A stretch of 64,000 bases of DNA from Pleodorina starrii (lineage: Eukaryota > Chlorophyta > Chlorophyceae > Chlamydomonadales > Volvocaceae), in assembly GCA_030267565.1 (NCBI GenBank), contig BRXU01000063.1, forward strand, positions 62,001 to 126,000, read 5' to 3'. Made by a program: the position numbers and the translations under genes. This document shows positions 23,898-32,629 of the stretch, in pieces; position 1 is the stretch's first letter, and every line of letters starts with the position of its first letter. Below the pieces are notes generated by a model. The model ran no database searches. It had not been told where the DNA came from and saw only the letters and a list, made by a program, of their open reading frames with translations.

Positions 23898-26054
23898 TCA
23901 GCCGGGCTCCGAGGTGCCGTTGCGGCCCTCGAGCACACGGTCGGAGGGCTCCTCGAACTCGTCCGTGTCGTAGTCCCGGGCCACCTCCTCCATGAACCGC
24001 TGCCACTGGCCGCCGGCGTAGGTGGAGCCGTCCACCCAGTCGTCACCCTCGGTGCGCTCCCCGCCGATCGACAGCCCGTTCAGGGACCGGGAGCCGAACT
24101 CGTAGTTGCCGACCCAGGACGCGGTGGCCAGGCCGCGGGTGTAGCCGATCATCCACGTCTGGGTGGAGTTGTCGGTGGTGCCGGTCTTGGCGGCGGAGGC
24201 GCCCGGCAGGCCGATCTCCCGCTGCCAGCCGGAGCCGCGGACCAGGGTCTGGTTGAGCGCGAAGTTCACGCCGTCGGCCACGTCCTCGCTGATCACGCGC
24301 TCGCAGGACGTCTCGGGGATCTCGTACTCCTTGCCCGTGTAGTCCACGACCCGCTCGAGGGCGCGGGGCTCGCACATCTCGCCGCGGTTGGCGAACGCCG
24401 AGTAGGCCCGGGCCATGGTCATCGGCGAGATGTCCACGGAGCCGCCCAGCAGGGACGCCAGGACCGTGGTGTCCACGGGCTCGCCGTCCTTGCCGTTGAC
24501 GATGCCCAGGGACTCGGAGATCTCCCCGATGTCGCACAGGTCGAGGTCCTCGGCCATCGCGTAGATCGCGGTGTTGATCGAGTTGTACAGGCCGAAGTCG
24601 GCCTCCATCTCGCGGGTGTAGCCGGACTCGGCGTTCTGGATCTCGAAGCCCTCGCCGTTGTTGCCGGGCTCGATCTTGTACCCGCGCTCCAGGCACGAGG
24701 CCTTCCACCGGTGGTCTGCGGGCCACCGGGTGCGGGTCGCGTCGATCTCGTCCTCCGCGCCGTTGCCGGCGTCGATCCACGCGGCGTAGGTCAGCGGCTT
24801 GTAGGTCGAGCCGACCTGGAAGCCGCCGGCCCCACCCATCCACGAGTCCACGTTGAAGTTGTAGGTGGTGTTGGAGTCGCCCTCGCCGGTGGAGTAGTAG
24901 GTGTTCTGCGCCATCGCCACGATGTCGCCGTTGGTCGGCTCGAGGGAGACGAGCGCGGTGGAGACGTTGTCCGGGTTGTCGTCCCGCGGCTGGGTCTCGT
25001 TCACCGACTCCTCGGCCGCGCGCTGGGCCTCGACGTCGAGCGTGGTGGTGATGGTGAGCCCGCCGAGCTGCAGGGTCTTGAGCCGCTCCTCGGGCGTCTC
25101 GCCGAACGCGGAGTCCTGCAGGATGGAGTTCTCCACGTAGTCGCAGAAGTAGGGGGCGATCTCGGCGGCCGTGCACCCGGAGTTCGTGGGGTTGGGGTCC
25201 ACCTCGATGGGCTCGGCGGCCGCGGTCGCGTGCTCCTCCTGGGTGATGGCCCCGGTGGTGAGCATCGTGTCCAGCACGATGTTGCGCCGCTCGGTGGCCG
25301 CCTCCGGGTTCGCGGCGGGGTCGTAGTAGTTGGGGGACTGCACCATCCCGGCCAGGACGGCGGACTGGGAGATGCTCAGGTCGGACGCGGGGATGCCCCA
25401 GTAGTACTGGGCGGCCGCCTCCACGCCGTAGTTCTGCCCGCCGAAGAGCACCATGTTGAGGTAGCCCTCGAGGATCTCGTCCTTGCTCAGCTCCTGCTCC
25501 ATGGACAGGGCGAGCTTGATCTCCTTGATCTTGTCCGTGTAGCCCTTGTCGGCGCCGATGGTGGTGGCCTCCTCGCCGGCGCGGACCTGGGAGTCGATGA
25601 GCAGGTTGTTCACGTACTGCTGCGTGATGGTCGACGCGCCCTGGCGGGCGTCCGGGCGGATGATGTTGTTGCCCAGGGCGCGCAGGATGCCGCCGAGGTC
25701 CACGCCGCCGTGCTCGTAGAAGTCGCGGTCCTCGATCGCGAGGATCGCGGCACTCATGTGCGGGGACATCTCGTCCAGGGACACAGGGGTGCGGTTCTGC
25801 GCGTAGAACGTGGCGATCTCGGTCCCGTCCCGCGCCACCACGGTGGAGGCGCGCGACATCGGCCCCGCCTCCATCTGGGCCGGGAGGTCCTTGAACCACC
25901 CGATGGAGGCGTTGGCGGCGAGACCGGTGGCGGCTGCGGGGGGGACCAGGAGACCGGCGGCCACGATGCCGGCAACGACGCTCGTGGCGATGAACGCCAC
26001 GACGTTGCCCAGGGCTGACGGTGCCTGCGCGGCAGGGTTCTTGCGGGAAGCCAT
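23898..26054 (-). CDS. Class A penicillin-binding protein
   Basis: Bifunctional peptidoglycan synthase of 718 aa, anchored by an N-terminal helix (about 15-42). The glycosyltransferase (GT51) domain has the catalytic Glu108 in IEDRDFYEHGG and QGASTITQQYVNNL, and the transpeptidase domain has STYK (Ser416), SIN in LYNSINTAIY and KTGT in SAAKTGTTD. All active-site residues are present. The C-terminus is a short acidic tail without a PASTA domain, unlike PonA2 of mycobacteria. Probably co-transcribed with the metallophosphoesterase. Confidence 0.92.
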   Translation of the reverse strand: MASRKNPAAQAPSALGNVVAFIATSVVAGIVAAGLLVPPAAATGLAANASIGWFKDLPAQMEAGPMSRASTVVARDGTEIATFYAQNRTPVSLDEMSPHMSAAILAIEDRDFYEHGGVDLGGILRALGNNIIRPDARQGASTITQQYVNNLLIDSQVRAGEEATTIGADKGYTDKIKEIKLALSMEQELSKDEILEGYLNMVLFGGQNYGVEAAAQYYWGIPASDLSISQSAVLAGMVQSPNYYDPAANPEAATERRNIVLDTMLTTGAITQEEHATAAAEPIEVDPNPTNSGCTAAEIAPYFCDYVENSILQDSAFGETPEERLKTLQLGGLTITTTLDVEAQRAAEESVNETQPRDDNPDNVSTALVSLEPTNGDIVAMAQNTYYSTGEGDSNTTYNFNVDSWMGGAGGFQVGSTYKPLTYAAWIDAGNGAEDEIDATRTRWPADHRWKASCLERGYKIEPGNNGEGFEIQNAESGYTREMEADFGLYNSINTAIYAMAEDLDLCDIGEISESLGIVNGKDGEPVDTTVLASLLGGSVDISPMTMARAYSAFANRGEMCEPRALERVVDYTGKEYEIPETSCERVISEDVADGVNFALNQTLVRGSGWQREIGLPGASAAKTGTTDNSTQTWMIGYTRGLATASWVGNYEFGSRSLNGLSIGGERTEGDDWVDGSTYAGGQWQRFMEEVARDYDTDEFEEPSDRVLEGRNGTSEPG

Positions 26055-26145
26055 TCGGACAGTCTACAAGCGCGAACCTGGCCGCAGCCGGTGTGCGGCC
26101 CGTCACGGCGGAGCGCGTCCCCGTGTTCGTGGCTACGCTGGGGCC

Positions 26146-26340
26146 ATGACTACCTGGGAATACGCCACCGTGCCGCTCATGATCCACGCCACCAAGCAGA
26201 TCCTCGACAACTGGGGCGACGACGGGTGGGAGCTCGTCACCGTGCTCCCCGGCAGCACCCCCGCCGACGTCCCGGCGGGCAACGTGAACGCCCCCGTCCA
26301 GACCAACCCCATCGCCTACTTCAAGCGACCCAAGGGCTGA
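26146..26340 (+). CDS. DUF4177-type small protein
   Basis: A 64 aa protein beginning TTWEYATVPLM with the conserved LDNWGDDGWELVTV core of DUF4177-like proteins; function unknown. It lies directly before ridA (39 bases), as the equivalent genes do next to RidA in other actinobacteria. The gap to the divergent PBP gene is only 91 bases and holds nothing beyond promoters. Confidence 0.8.
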   Translation: MTTWEYATVPLMIHATKQILDNWGDDGWELVTVLPGSTPADVPAGNVNAPVQTNPIAYFKRPKG

Positions 26341-26379
26341 CGCCCGGACACCGCAGCCCTACCACACCGGAGGACTTCC

Positions 26380-26865
26380 ATGAGCAACGGCTCCGCCGTC
26401 GAATCCCGCATCGCCGAGCTCGGCCTCGAGCTCCCGGCGGTCGCGGCCCCCGTGGCCGCCTACGTGCCCGCCGTGGTCACCGGCTCGTGGGTGCACACCT
26501 CGGGCCAGCTGCCCTTCGTGGACGGGCAGCTGCCCGCCACCGGCAAGGTGTCCGCGTCCGGGGCGGCGGGCACCGTCTCCCCCGAGGACGCCCACGAGCT
26601 CGCGGCCCGCGCCGCCCTCAACGCCGTGGCCGCGGTCAAGGAGGCCGTCGGGGACCTGGACCGGGTGGTCCGGGTCGTGAAGGTCGTCGGCTTCGTGGCC
26701 TCCGACCCCGGCTTCACCGGCCAGCCCGGGGTGATCAACGGCGCCTCCGAGCTGCTGGGCCGGATCTTCGGCGACGCCGGGGTGCACGCCCGCTCCGCGG
26801 TGGGCGTCGCGGTCCTGCCGCTCGACGCGCCGGTCGAGGTGGAGCTCGTTGCCGAGTTCCGCTGA
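26380..26865 (+). CDS. RidA-family (YjgF/YER057c/UK114) protein
   Basis: Probable enamine/imine deaminase-like protein of 161 aa, cytoplasmic and expected to be trimeric. It belongs to the longer RidA-like group (YjgH/Rv3678c-like) with VVTGSWVHTSGQLPFVDGQL, and DLDRVVRVVKVVGFVASDPGF. The C-terminus ARSAVGVAVLPLDAPVEVE carries the conserved Arg that binds the carboxylate in the family. GGAGGA precedes the ATG. It overlaps the following NUDIX gene by 17 bases. Confidence 0.85.
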   Translation: MSNGSAVESRIAELGLELPAVAAPVAAYVPAVVTGSWVHTSGQLPFVDGQLPATGKVSASGAAGTVSPEDAHELAARAALNAVAAVKEAVGDLDRVVRVVKVVGFVASDPGFTGQPGVINGASELLGRIFGDAGVHARSAVGVAVLPLDAPVEVELVAEFR

Positions 26866-27769
26866 GCCGCAGCCCCCGCGGCAGGGCCGCCCGCCGGCCG
26901 TGCGCTGGTTCGAGATCCCGGAGGGCCAGCGCGGGGCCGCGCAGGCCTGGCTCGAGCGGGGCGCCGGCATCCCCGGCAGCGCCCCCTCACCCGCCGCCGC
27001 GGTGGTCTTCGTGCGGGACGGCGAGCACGGCGTGGAGACCTACCTCAAGTACCGCCCGGGCAACTCACCGCTCGGCACCGTCGGGTTCCCCGGCGGGACC
27101 CTCGAGCCCCACGACGACGAGCCCCTCGACTGGGCCGGGCCCAGCCCCGCGGACTGGGCGCGCAGGCTCGGCGTCGAGGACGACCTCGGCCGGGCGCGGC
27201 GCACCGTGGTCGCCGCGGTCCGCAAGGCGTTCGAGGAGGCGGGCGTCCTGCTGGCCGGGTCGGACACGATGAGCACCATCGAGTCCGTGGAGGGCGCCGA
27301 GTGGATGCGCTCCCGGGAGGCGCTCGCGGTGGGGGACGTGTCCCTCGCCCAGGTGCTCGGCCGGCGCCGGCTCGTGCTGCGCTCCGACCTGCTCAAGCCG
27401 CTCGCGCACTGGATCACCTCCGACTTCGCCCACCGCCGGTACGACATCCACTACTTCACCGCGGTGGTCCCCGACGGGCAGGCCCCGTCCGTGCTCGAGT
27501 CGAAGGGCGTCTGGGGCCGCTGGGTGGACGCCGCGCAGGCCGTGGCCGACCCGGCGGGCAGCTGGCTCGGGGACCTCGTGGGGCAGGAGGACACCGTGGG
27601 CCGCACGATCGACGACCTCTCCTCGCCCGGCGTGCAGTGCGTGCTCGAATCGGTCGCCGAGTGCACCTCGGCGATCGCCTTCCTGGCCAGGAAGCGGGCC
27701 GTGGTGGCCCGCAACCCGGTGCTCGAGGTGCACGACGGCCGGCCCGTGCTGCGCCTCGACCTGACCTGA
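26849..27769 (+). CDS. NUDIX hydrolase with interrupted NUDIX box
   Basis: NUDIX-superfamily hydrolase of 306 aa, expected to cleave a nucleoside diphosphate linked to some other group. The first half of the NUDIX box, GFPGGTLEPHDDE, is separated by about 40 residues from the second half, RKAFEEAGV, an insertion also known in NUDT19-like enzymes. The proposed start is TTG 26849 with GGTGGAG before it, overlapping ridA; an alternative is GTG 26899. Later parts (HWITSDFAHRRYDIHYFTAVVPDGQ) resemble the RidA-linked NUDIX proteins of actinobacteria. Substrate unknown. Confidence 0.8.
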   Translation: MPSSAEPQPPRQGRPPAVRWFEIPEGQRGAAQAWLERGAGIPGSAPSPAAAVVFVRDGEHGVETYLKYRPGNSPLGTVGFPGGTLEPHDDEPLDWAGPSPADWARRLGVEDDLGRARRTVVAAVRKAFEEAGVLLAGSDTMSTIESVEGAEWMRSREALAVGDVSLAQVLGRRRLVLRSDLLKPLAHWITSDFAHRRYDIHYFTAVVPDGQAPSVLESKGVWGRWVDAAQAVADPAGSWLGDLVGQEDTVGRTIDDLSSPGVQCVLESVAECTSAIAFLARKRAVVARNPVLEVHDGRPVLRLDLT

Positions 27770-27792
27770 GCCGCCACCGCGCCCGCACACGC

Positions 27793-27830
27793 GGACGGCC
27801 CGGTCACCCGCGAGGGTGACCGGGCCGTCC
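27793..27830. terminator. Bidirectional hairpin terminator
   Basis: A perfect 17-base-pair stem (27793-27809 with 27814-27830) with a GCGA loop, between the NUDIX gene and the crp gene that faces it. Confidence 0.85.
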
Positions 27831-27847
27831 CGGTGCCGGGGCAGGAC

Positions 27848-28525
27848 TCAGCGGCTGCGCTGCTTGAGCCGCTGCAGGTCGAGGATCACCACGGCGCGCG
27901 CCTCGAGCCGGATCCAGCCGCGCTGGACGAACTCGGCCAGCGCCTTGTTCACGGTCTCGCGGGACGCGCCGACGAGCTGGGCCAGCTCCTCCTGGGTGAG
28001 CTCGTGCGCCACGAGGATGCCGTCGGTGGCGGGCCGGCCGAACCGGTCGGCCAGGTCCAGCAGCGCCTTCGCCACCCGGCCGGGCACGTCGGAGAAGACC
28101 AGGTCGGCGAGGCTCTCGTTGGTGCGCCGCAGCCGGCGGGCCAGGGCCTGCAACAGCTGCGCGGAGACGTCGGGGGAGCGCTCGATGACCTTCTTGAGGT
28201 TCTCGTGCTTGAGCCCGGCCAGGCGCGTCTCGGACACGGCGGTCGCGGACGTGGAGCGCGGGCTCGGGTCGAACAGCGCCATCTCCCCGAACAGCTCACC
28301 CGGGCCCATGATCGCCACGAGGCTCTCGCGGCCGTCCGGGGCGGTGCGGCCGAGCTTGATCTTGCCCGAGATGATGAAGTACAGCTGGTCGCCCGGATCG
28401 CCCTCGTGGAACAGCGTGGAGCCGCGCGAGAGGTCGACCTCGGTGAGCTCCTCGGTGAGGGCGGCGAAGGCCTGGTCGTCCAGGGACGCGAACAGGGGAG
28501 CGCGGCGGAGGACGTCGATATCCAT
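27848..28525 (-). CDS. crp: Crp/GlxR global transcription regulator
   Basis: cAMP receptor protein-type regulator of 225 aa. The ATG at 28525 follows AGGAGAACC; an upstream in-frame start (28537) is unlikely. The cyclic-nucleotide domain has LSRGSTLFHEGDPGD and IMGPGELFGEMALFDPSPRSTSATA, where Arg and the ST pair bind cAMP. The helix-turn-helix is LTQEELAQLVGASRETVNKAL (about 178-198). The similarity to M. tuberculosis Rv3676 and Corynebacterium GlxR, including RRLRRTNESLADLVFSDVPGRVAKALL, is very strong. It would bind TGTGA-N6-TCACA sites; one candidate lies before acs. Confidence 0.93.
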   Translation of the reverse strand: MDIDVLRRAPLFASLDDQAFAALTEELTEVDLSRGSTLFHEGDPGDQLYFIISGKIKLGRTAPDGRESLVAIMGPGELFGEMALFDPSPRSTSATAVSETRLAGLKHENLKKVIERSPDVSAQLLQALARRLRRTNESLADLVFSDVPGRVAKALLDLADRFGRPATDGILVAHELTQEELAQLVGASRETVNKALAEFVQRGWIRLEARAVVILDLQRLKQRSR

Positions 28526-28610
28526 GGTTCTCCTCAAGATGTGCCGCCGGGCCGTTGCCCGTGGCGGCCGATGTCAGCGGGAGTCGCCCGCACCGGTGTG
28601 TGAGCGACCT

Positions 28611-28625
28611 AACGTACCTGACGTT
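28611..28625. promoter_or_regulatory. Palindrome in the crp-marP divergent promoter region
   Basis: AACGT-ACCTG-ACGTT inverted repeat, followed at once by CACTGTAGTG (28627-28636), in the 252-base gap between crp and the marP-like gene. It may be an operator; no GlxR consensus site is clear here. Confidence 0.35.
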
Positions 28626-28777
28626 CACTGTAGTGTCTCCGGCCCGCGAATCCCAAGGACGGGCGCGGCGGGCCAGGGCGGAGCGGCAGGCCCGCTCCAC
28701 GGATCTCCCAGCCGCGCTCCCTATGCTGGTGGCTCGCTCCCCGGCTCCCGGCCCCGAAGAAACCGCAGAGGAACCCG

Positions 28778-29941
28778 ATGTCTCCGTCCTTCAACCTGCT
28801 CGACGTCCTCCTGGCCGTCGTGCTCCTGGGCTACCTCTTCTACGGGTTCAGCCGCGGCTTCTTCAACTCCCTGTTCTCCCTGGCCGGGCTCGTGCTCGGC
28901 GGGGTGGCGGCGTTCTCGGCCGCCCCGTGGGTGAGTGCGCAGGTGGACCCGCAGTACCGCGTGGGCGCCGTGCTCGCCACGGTCCTGGTCCTGCTGGTGG
29001 CGGGGCAGATGCTGGGCGGGCTGCTGGGCCGCGCCCTGTCCGCCGTGACCGAGCGCATGCGCCTGGGCGCGCTCAACCGGATCGCCGGGGCGGCCCTCGA
29101 CGTGGCCGTCGCCGCGCTCGTGCTCTCGCTGCTCGCCTCGCTCGTCGGCCAGCTGGGCATCCCGGCCGTGTCCCAGCAGGTGGCGTCCTCGACCGTGCTG
29201 CGCACGATCGACGAGCACACCCCGGGACCGGTGCGCGCCGCGGTGACCGAGGCCCGGGACGCCGTGGGCGGGGCCACCGGCATCCGTCAGCTCGACGAGC
29301 TGCTCTTCCCCGCCGAGGAGGCCCCCGACGAGAGCACGAGCACGCCCGCGCTGCAGGCGGCCGGGCAGTCCGTGGTGCAGGTCTACGGCATGGCGGTGGA
29401 GTGCCGCCAGAACCAGACCGGCTCGGGCTTCGTGACCGGCGCCGGGCAGGTGGTGACCAACGCGCACGTGGTGGCCGGGGTGGACGAGCCGGTGGTGCAG
29501 ACCCGGGACGGGCAGGTGCACGCCGCCGCCGTCGTCCACTACGACCCGGGCTCCGACCTCGCCGTCCTCTCCGCGCCGTCCCTGCCGCTGGCCGCGCTGC
29601 CGCTCGGGGCGGACCCCGCGGCCGGGGACTCGGTCGCCTTCATGGGCTACCCCCTGGGCGGGCCGTTCGCCGCCGGGCCCGCCACCGTGCAGGGCACCGC
29701 GCTCGCGCCCGTGGAGGGGACCGGTGGGACGATGGAGATCATCCAGCTGGCCGGTCAGGTGCAGCAGGGCAACTCCGGCGGCCCGCTCGTGGCGCAGGAC
29801 GGCTCCGTCGTCGGCGTCGTCTTCGCCAAGGCCCTCGAGGGGCAGGTCGGCTACGCCCTCACCCTGGACGAGCTGCGCGGGGCGCTGGGCGCCGCCGCGG
29901 GCGCCACCCAGGCCGTGGACTCCGGCTCCTGCGCCGCCTGA
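28778..29941 (+). CDS. MarP-like membrane serine protease (CvpA + trypsin-like)
   Basis: Membrane serine protease of 387 aa, like M. tuberculosis MarP (Rv3671c), which protects against acid and oxidative stress by processing extracytoplasmic wall enzymes. Four membrane helices form a CvpA-type domain (about 5-160; GYLFYGFSRGFFNSLFSLAGLVLG), followed by a protease domain with triad His230 (TNAHVVAG), Asp260 (GSDLAVL) and Ser333 (GNSGGPL). Two Cys, in AVECRQNQTGSGF and near the C-terminal end, match the pair that forms a redox-sensitive disulfide in MarP. The ATG follows GAGGAA. Confidence 0.88.
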   Translation: MSPSFNLLDVLLAVVLLGYLFYGFSRGFFNSLFSLAGLVLGGVAAFSAAPWVSAQVDPQYRVGAVLATVLVLLVAGQMLGGLLGRALSAVTERMRLGALNRIAGAALDVAVAALVLSLLASLVGQLGIPAVSQQVASSTVLRTIDEHTPGPVRAAVTEARDAVGGATGIRQLDELLFPAEEAPDESTSTPALQAAGQSVVQVYGMAVECRQNQTGSGFVTGAGQVVTNAHVVAGVDEPVVQTRDGQVHAAAVVHYDPGSDLAVLSAPSLPLAALPLGADPAAGDSVAFMGYPLGGPFAAGPATVQGTALAPVEGTGGTMEIIQLAGQVQQGNSGGPLVAQDGSVVGVVFAKALEGQVGYALTLDELRGALGAAAGATQAVDSGSCAA

Positions 29942-29945
29942 GCGG

Positions 29946-30395
29946 CTACCCCTCCAGGGTCCGCAGCAGGTGCTCGACCGCCATCTCGTAGCCGAAGGCC
30001 CCCGCCCCGGCGATCACCACGTCCGCCTGCAGGGACACGTAGGACGTGTGCCGGAACGCCTCGCGCCGGTGCACGTTGGACAGGTGCACCTCCACCACGG
30101 GCAGCTCCGCCGCCTCGAGCGCGTCGTGGATCGCGATCGAGTAGTGCGTGAAGGCCGCGGGGTTGATCACGATCGCCGCGCCCTCCGTGCGGGCCTCCTG
30201 GATCCGGTCCACCAGGACGCCCTCGTGGTTGGACTGGTGGAACTCGACGTCCCACCCGCCCGCGGCGGCCCGGGCGCGCACGGCCTCCTCGATGTCCGCG
30301 AGCGTCGTGGTGCCGTACACCTCCGGGCGCCGGACGCCGAGCAGGTTGAGGTTCGGGCCGTTGAGGACGTAGATCGGTCTGCGCGTGCTGGTCAT
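29946..30395 (-). CDS. aroQ: Type II 3-dehydroquinate dehydratase
   Basis: Shikimate pathway enzyme that converts 3-dehydroquinate to 3-dehydroshikimate; dodecameric and cytoplasmic. The 149 aa product is full length with [18 protein letters not shown] (catalytic Tyr and lid Arg), [19 protein letters not shown], and [17 protein letters not shown] carrying the catalytic His. No other shikimate gene is nearby. It converges with the MarP-like gene, four bases between stops. Confidence 0.95.
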   Translation of the reverse strand: MTSTRRPIYVLNGPNLNLLGVRRPEVYGTTTLADIEEAVRARAAAGGWDVEFHQSNHEGVLVDRIQEARTEGAAIVINPAAFTHYSIAIHDALEAAELPVVEVHLSNVHRREAFRHTSYVSLQADVVIAGAGAFGYEMAVEHLLRTLEG

Positions 30396-30414
30396 GCCCG
30401 CATCCTCTCACTCC

Positions 30415-30457
30415 GGCGCTGCGGCGTCCGGGCGCCGCCCCCGGACGCCGCAGCGCC
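30415..30457. terminator. Hairpin between acs and aroQ (inner)
   Basis: An 18-base-pair stem, 30415-30432 with 30440-30457, loop of 7. It shares bases 30451-30457 with the next hairpin, so both cannot form together. Confidence 0.6.
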
Positions 30458-30487
30458 CCCTCGCACGGCAGGGGCGAGGGGGCGCTG
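30451..30487 (-). terminator. Terminator of acs (outer hairpin)
   Basis: A 14-base-pair stem, 30451-30464 with 30474-30487, 18 bases after the acs stop on its strand. Confidence 0.7.
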
Positions 30488-30505
30488 CGGAGCTGGGGGC
30501 GCGGA

Positions 30506-31197
30506 CTACTTGGCGAGCGAGTCCACGATCTGCTGCATCACGGTCTGGTCCGCGAGGGTCGAGACGTCGCCGACCTCCCGGTCCTCCGCCACGTCCTTAA
30601 GCAGCCGGCGCATGATCTTCCCGGACCGGGTCTTGGGCAGCTCGGGGACGATGAGCACCTTCTTGGGCTTGGCGATCGGGGAGATCTCCTTGCCCACGTG
30701 GGCCCGCATCTCCTCGGCCAGCTCGGCCTTGTCCCGGCCCTCGGCGTCGGCCTGGTCGGAGAGGATGACGAACGCGATCACGGCCTGGCCGGTGGTCTCG
30801 TCCGTGGCGCCCACCACCGCGGCCTCGGCCACGGACGGGTGGGACACGAGCGCGGACTCGATCTCCGGGGTGGACAGGCGGTGGCCGGAGACGTTCATGA
30901 CGTCGTCGACGCGGCCGAGGATCCACACGTCCCCGTCGGCGTCGCGCTTGGCGCCGTCGCCGGCGAAGTACATCTCGCCGAACCGGGACCAGTACGTGTC
31001 CACGTAGCGGTCGTCGTCGCCCCAGATGGTCCGCAGCATCGCGGGCCACGGCTCGCGCAGCACCAGGAAGCCCGAGGTCTCGTTGGGCACGGACTGCCCG
31101 GTGTCGTCCACGACGTCGACCTTGATGCCGGGGATCGGCACCTGCGCGGAGCCCGGCTTGGCGGTCGTCACGCCCGGCAGCTGGGAGATCATGATGG

Positions 31198-31234
<37 letters not shown>

Positions 31235-32455
31235 GCAGCGGCCGCCGCCGATGACCCGGTGGAACCAGGTCCACGCCTCGGGGTTGATGGCCTCGCCCAC
31301 GGTGCCGAGCACCCGCAGGGACGAGAGGTCGTACTCCGCCGGGATCTCCTCGCCCCACTTCATCATGGTGCGGATCGCGGTGGGGGAGGTGTACATGATC
31401 GTCACACCGTACTTCTGCACGATCTCCCAGAACCGGCCGCGGTGCGGGGAGTCCGGGGTGCCCTCGTAGATCACCTGGGTGGAGCCGTTGACCAGGGGGG
31501 CGTAGGCGACGTAGGAGTGGCCGGTGACCCACCCGACGTCGGCGGTGCACCAGTAGACGTCCGTCTCCGGCTTGAGGTCGAAGACGTTCTTGTGGGTGAA
31601 GGCACCCTGGGTGAGGTAGCCGCCCGTGGTGTGCATGATGCCCTTGGGCTTGCCGGTGGTCCCGGAGGTGTAGAGGATGAACAGCGGGTCCTCGGCGCCC
31701 TGCTCGGACGGGGTGTGCTCCGGGGAGGCGGCCTCGACGGCGTCGTGCCACCACACGTCCCGGCCCTCGGTCATCTCGATGTCGGCCTCGTTGCGGCGGA
31801 CCACGAGGACGTGCTCCACGGTGGCGCCGCCGCGGGAGAGGGCGTCGTCGACGGCCGGCTTGAGCATGGAGGGCTTGCCGCGGCGGAAGGTCCCGTCCGC
31901 GGTGACCACGAGCTTCGCCTCGCCGTCCTCGACGCGCGAGCGCAGCGCGTCGGCGGAGAACCCGCCGAAGACCACGGAGTGGATCGCGCCGATGCGGGCG
32001 CAGGCCAGCATCGCGATGACCGCCTCGGCGATCATCGGCAGGTAGAGGGCCACGCGGTCGCCCTTGGTCACGCCGAGGCTCTCCATGGCGTTGGCGGCCT
32101 TCGACACCTCGTCCTTGAGCTGGGCGTAGGTGTAGCTGCGGCTGTCGCCGGGCTCACCCTCGAAGTGGATGGCGACCCGGTCCCCGTTGCCGGCCTCCAC
32201 GTGGCGGTCCACGGCGTTGTAGCACGCGTTGAGAGTGCCGTCCTGGAACCACTTGGCGAACGGGGGGTTCGACCAGTCGAGGACCTCGGTGAACTCCTTG
32301 TTCCAGGTCAGCAGCTCCCGTGCCTGGCGGCCCCAGAAGTCGACGCCCTCCTCCTCCGCCTGGCGGTAGAGCTCGGCGGTGGCATTGGCCTGGGCCGCGA
32401 ACTCCGGGCTCGGGGCGAAGGTCCTGCCCTCGGCGGACGTGGTCTCTGAAGCCAT
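30506..32455 (-). CDS. acs: Acetyl-CoA synthetase
   Basis: AMP-forming enzyme that activates acetate to acetyl-CoA in the cytoplasm. The 649 aa product has the AMP-binding signature [18 protein letters not shown], the acetyl/CoA pocket motif [11 protein letters not shown] and the C-terminal [13 protein letters not shown] with the catalytic lysine that is acetylated in the family. The ATG at 32455 follows GAAGGGAAG; the frame upstream of it lacks support. It is a single-gene unit ending at overlapping hairpins. A Crp-like site lies about 60 bases upstream. Confidence 0.95.
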
Positions 32456-32511
32456 GTGGTCTTCCCTTCTCGTCGCACACCGCGCACGGACCCCCGGCGG
32501 CACCGGACGTC

Positions 32512-32527
32512 CGTGTCACAGCTCACA
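32512..32527 (-). promoter_or_regulatory. Candidate Crp/GlxR site before acs
   Basis: On the minus strand the sequence reads TGTGAGCTGTGACACG, a perfect left half of TGTGA-N6-TCACA and three of five bases in the right half, 57-72 bases before the acs start. Confidence 0.35.
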
Positions 32528-32629
32528 TAGTGTCGTTTTCACCCTAGACGATCGGTGCACCCGGTTCCACAGGGGCCACGCCGCACCGAGTCACGGAAGC
32601 CCTCCGGGCGCGCCGCCTAGAATCGGGGC

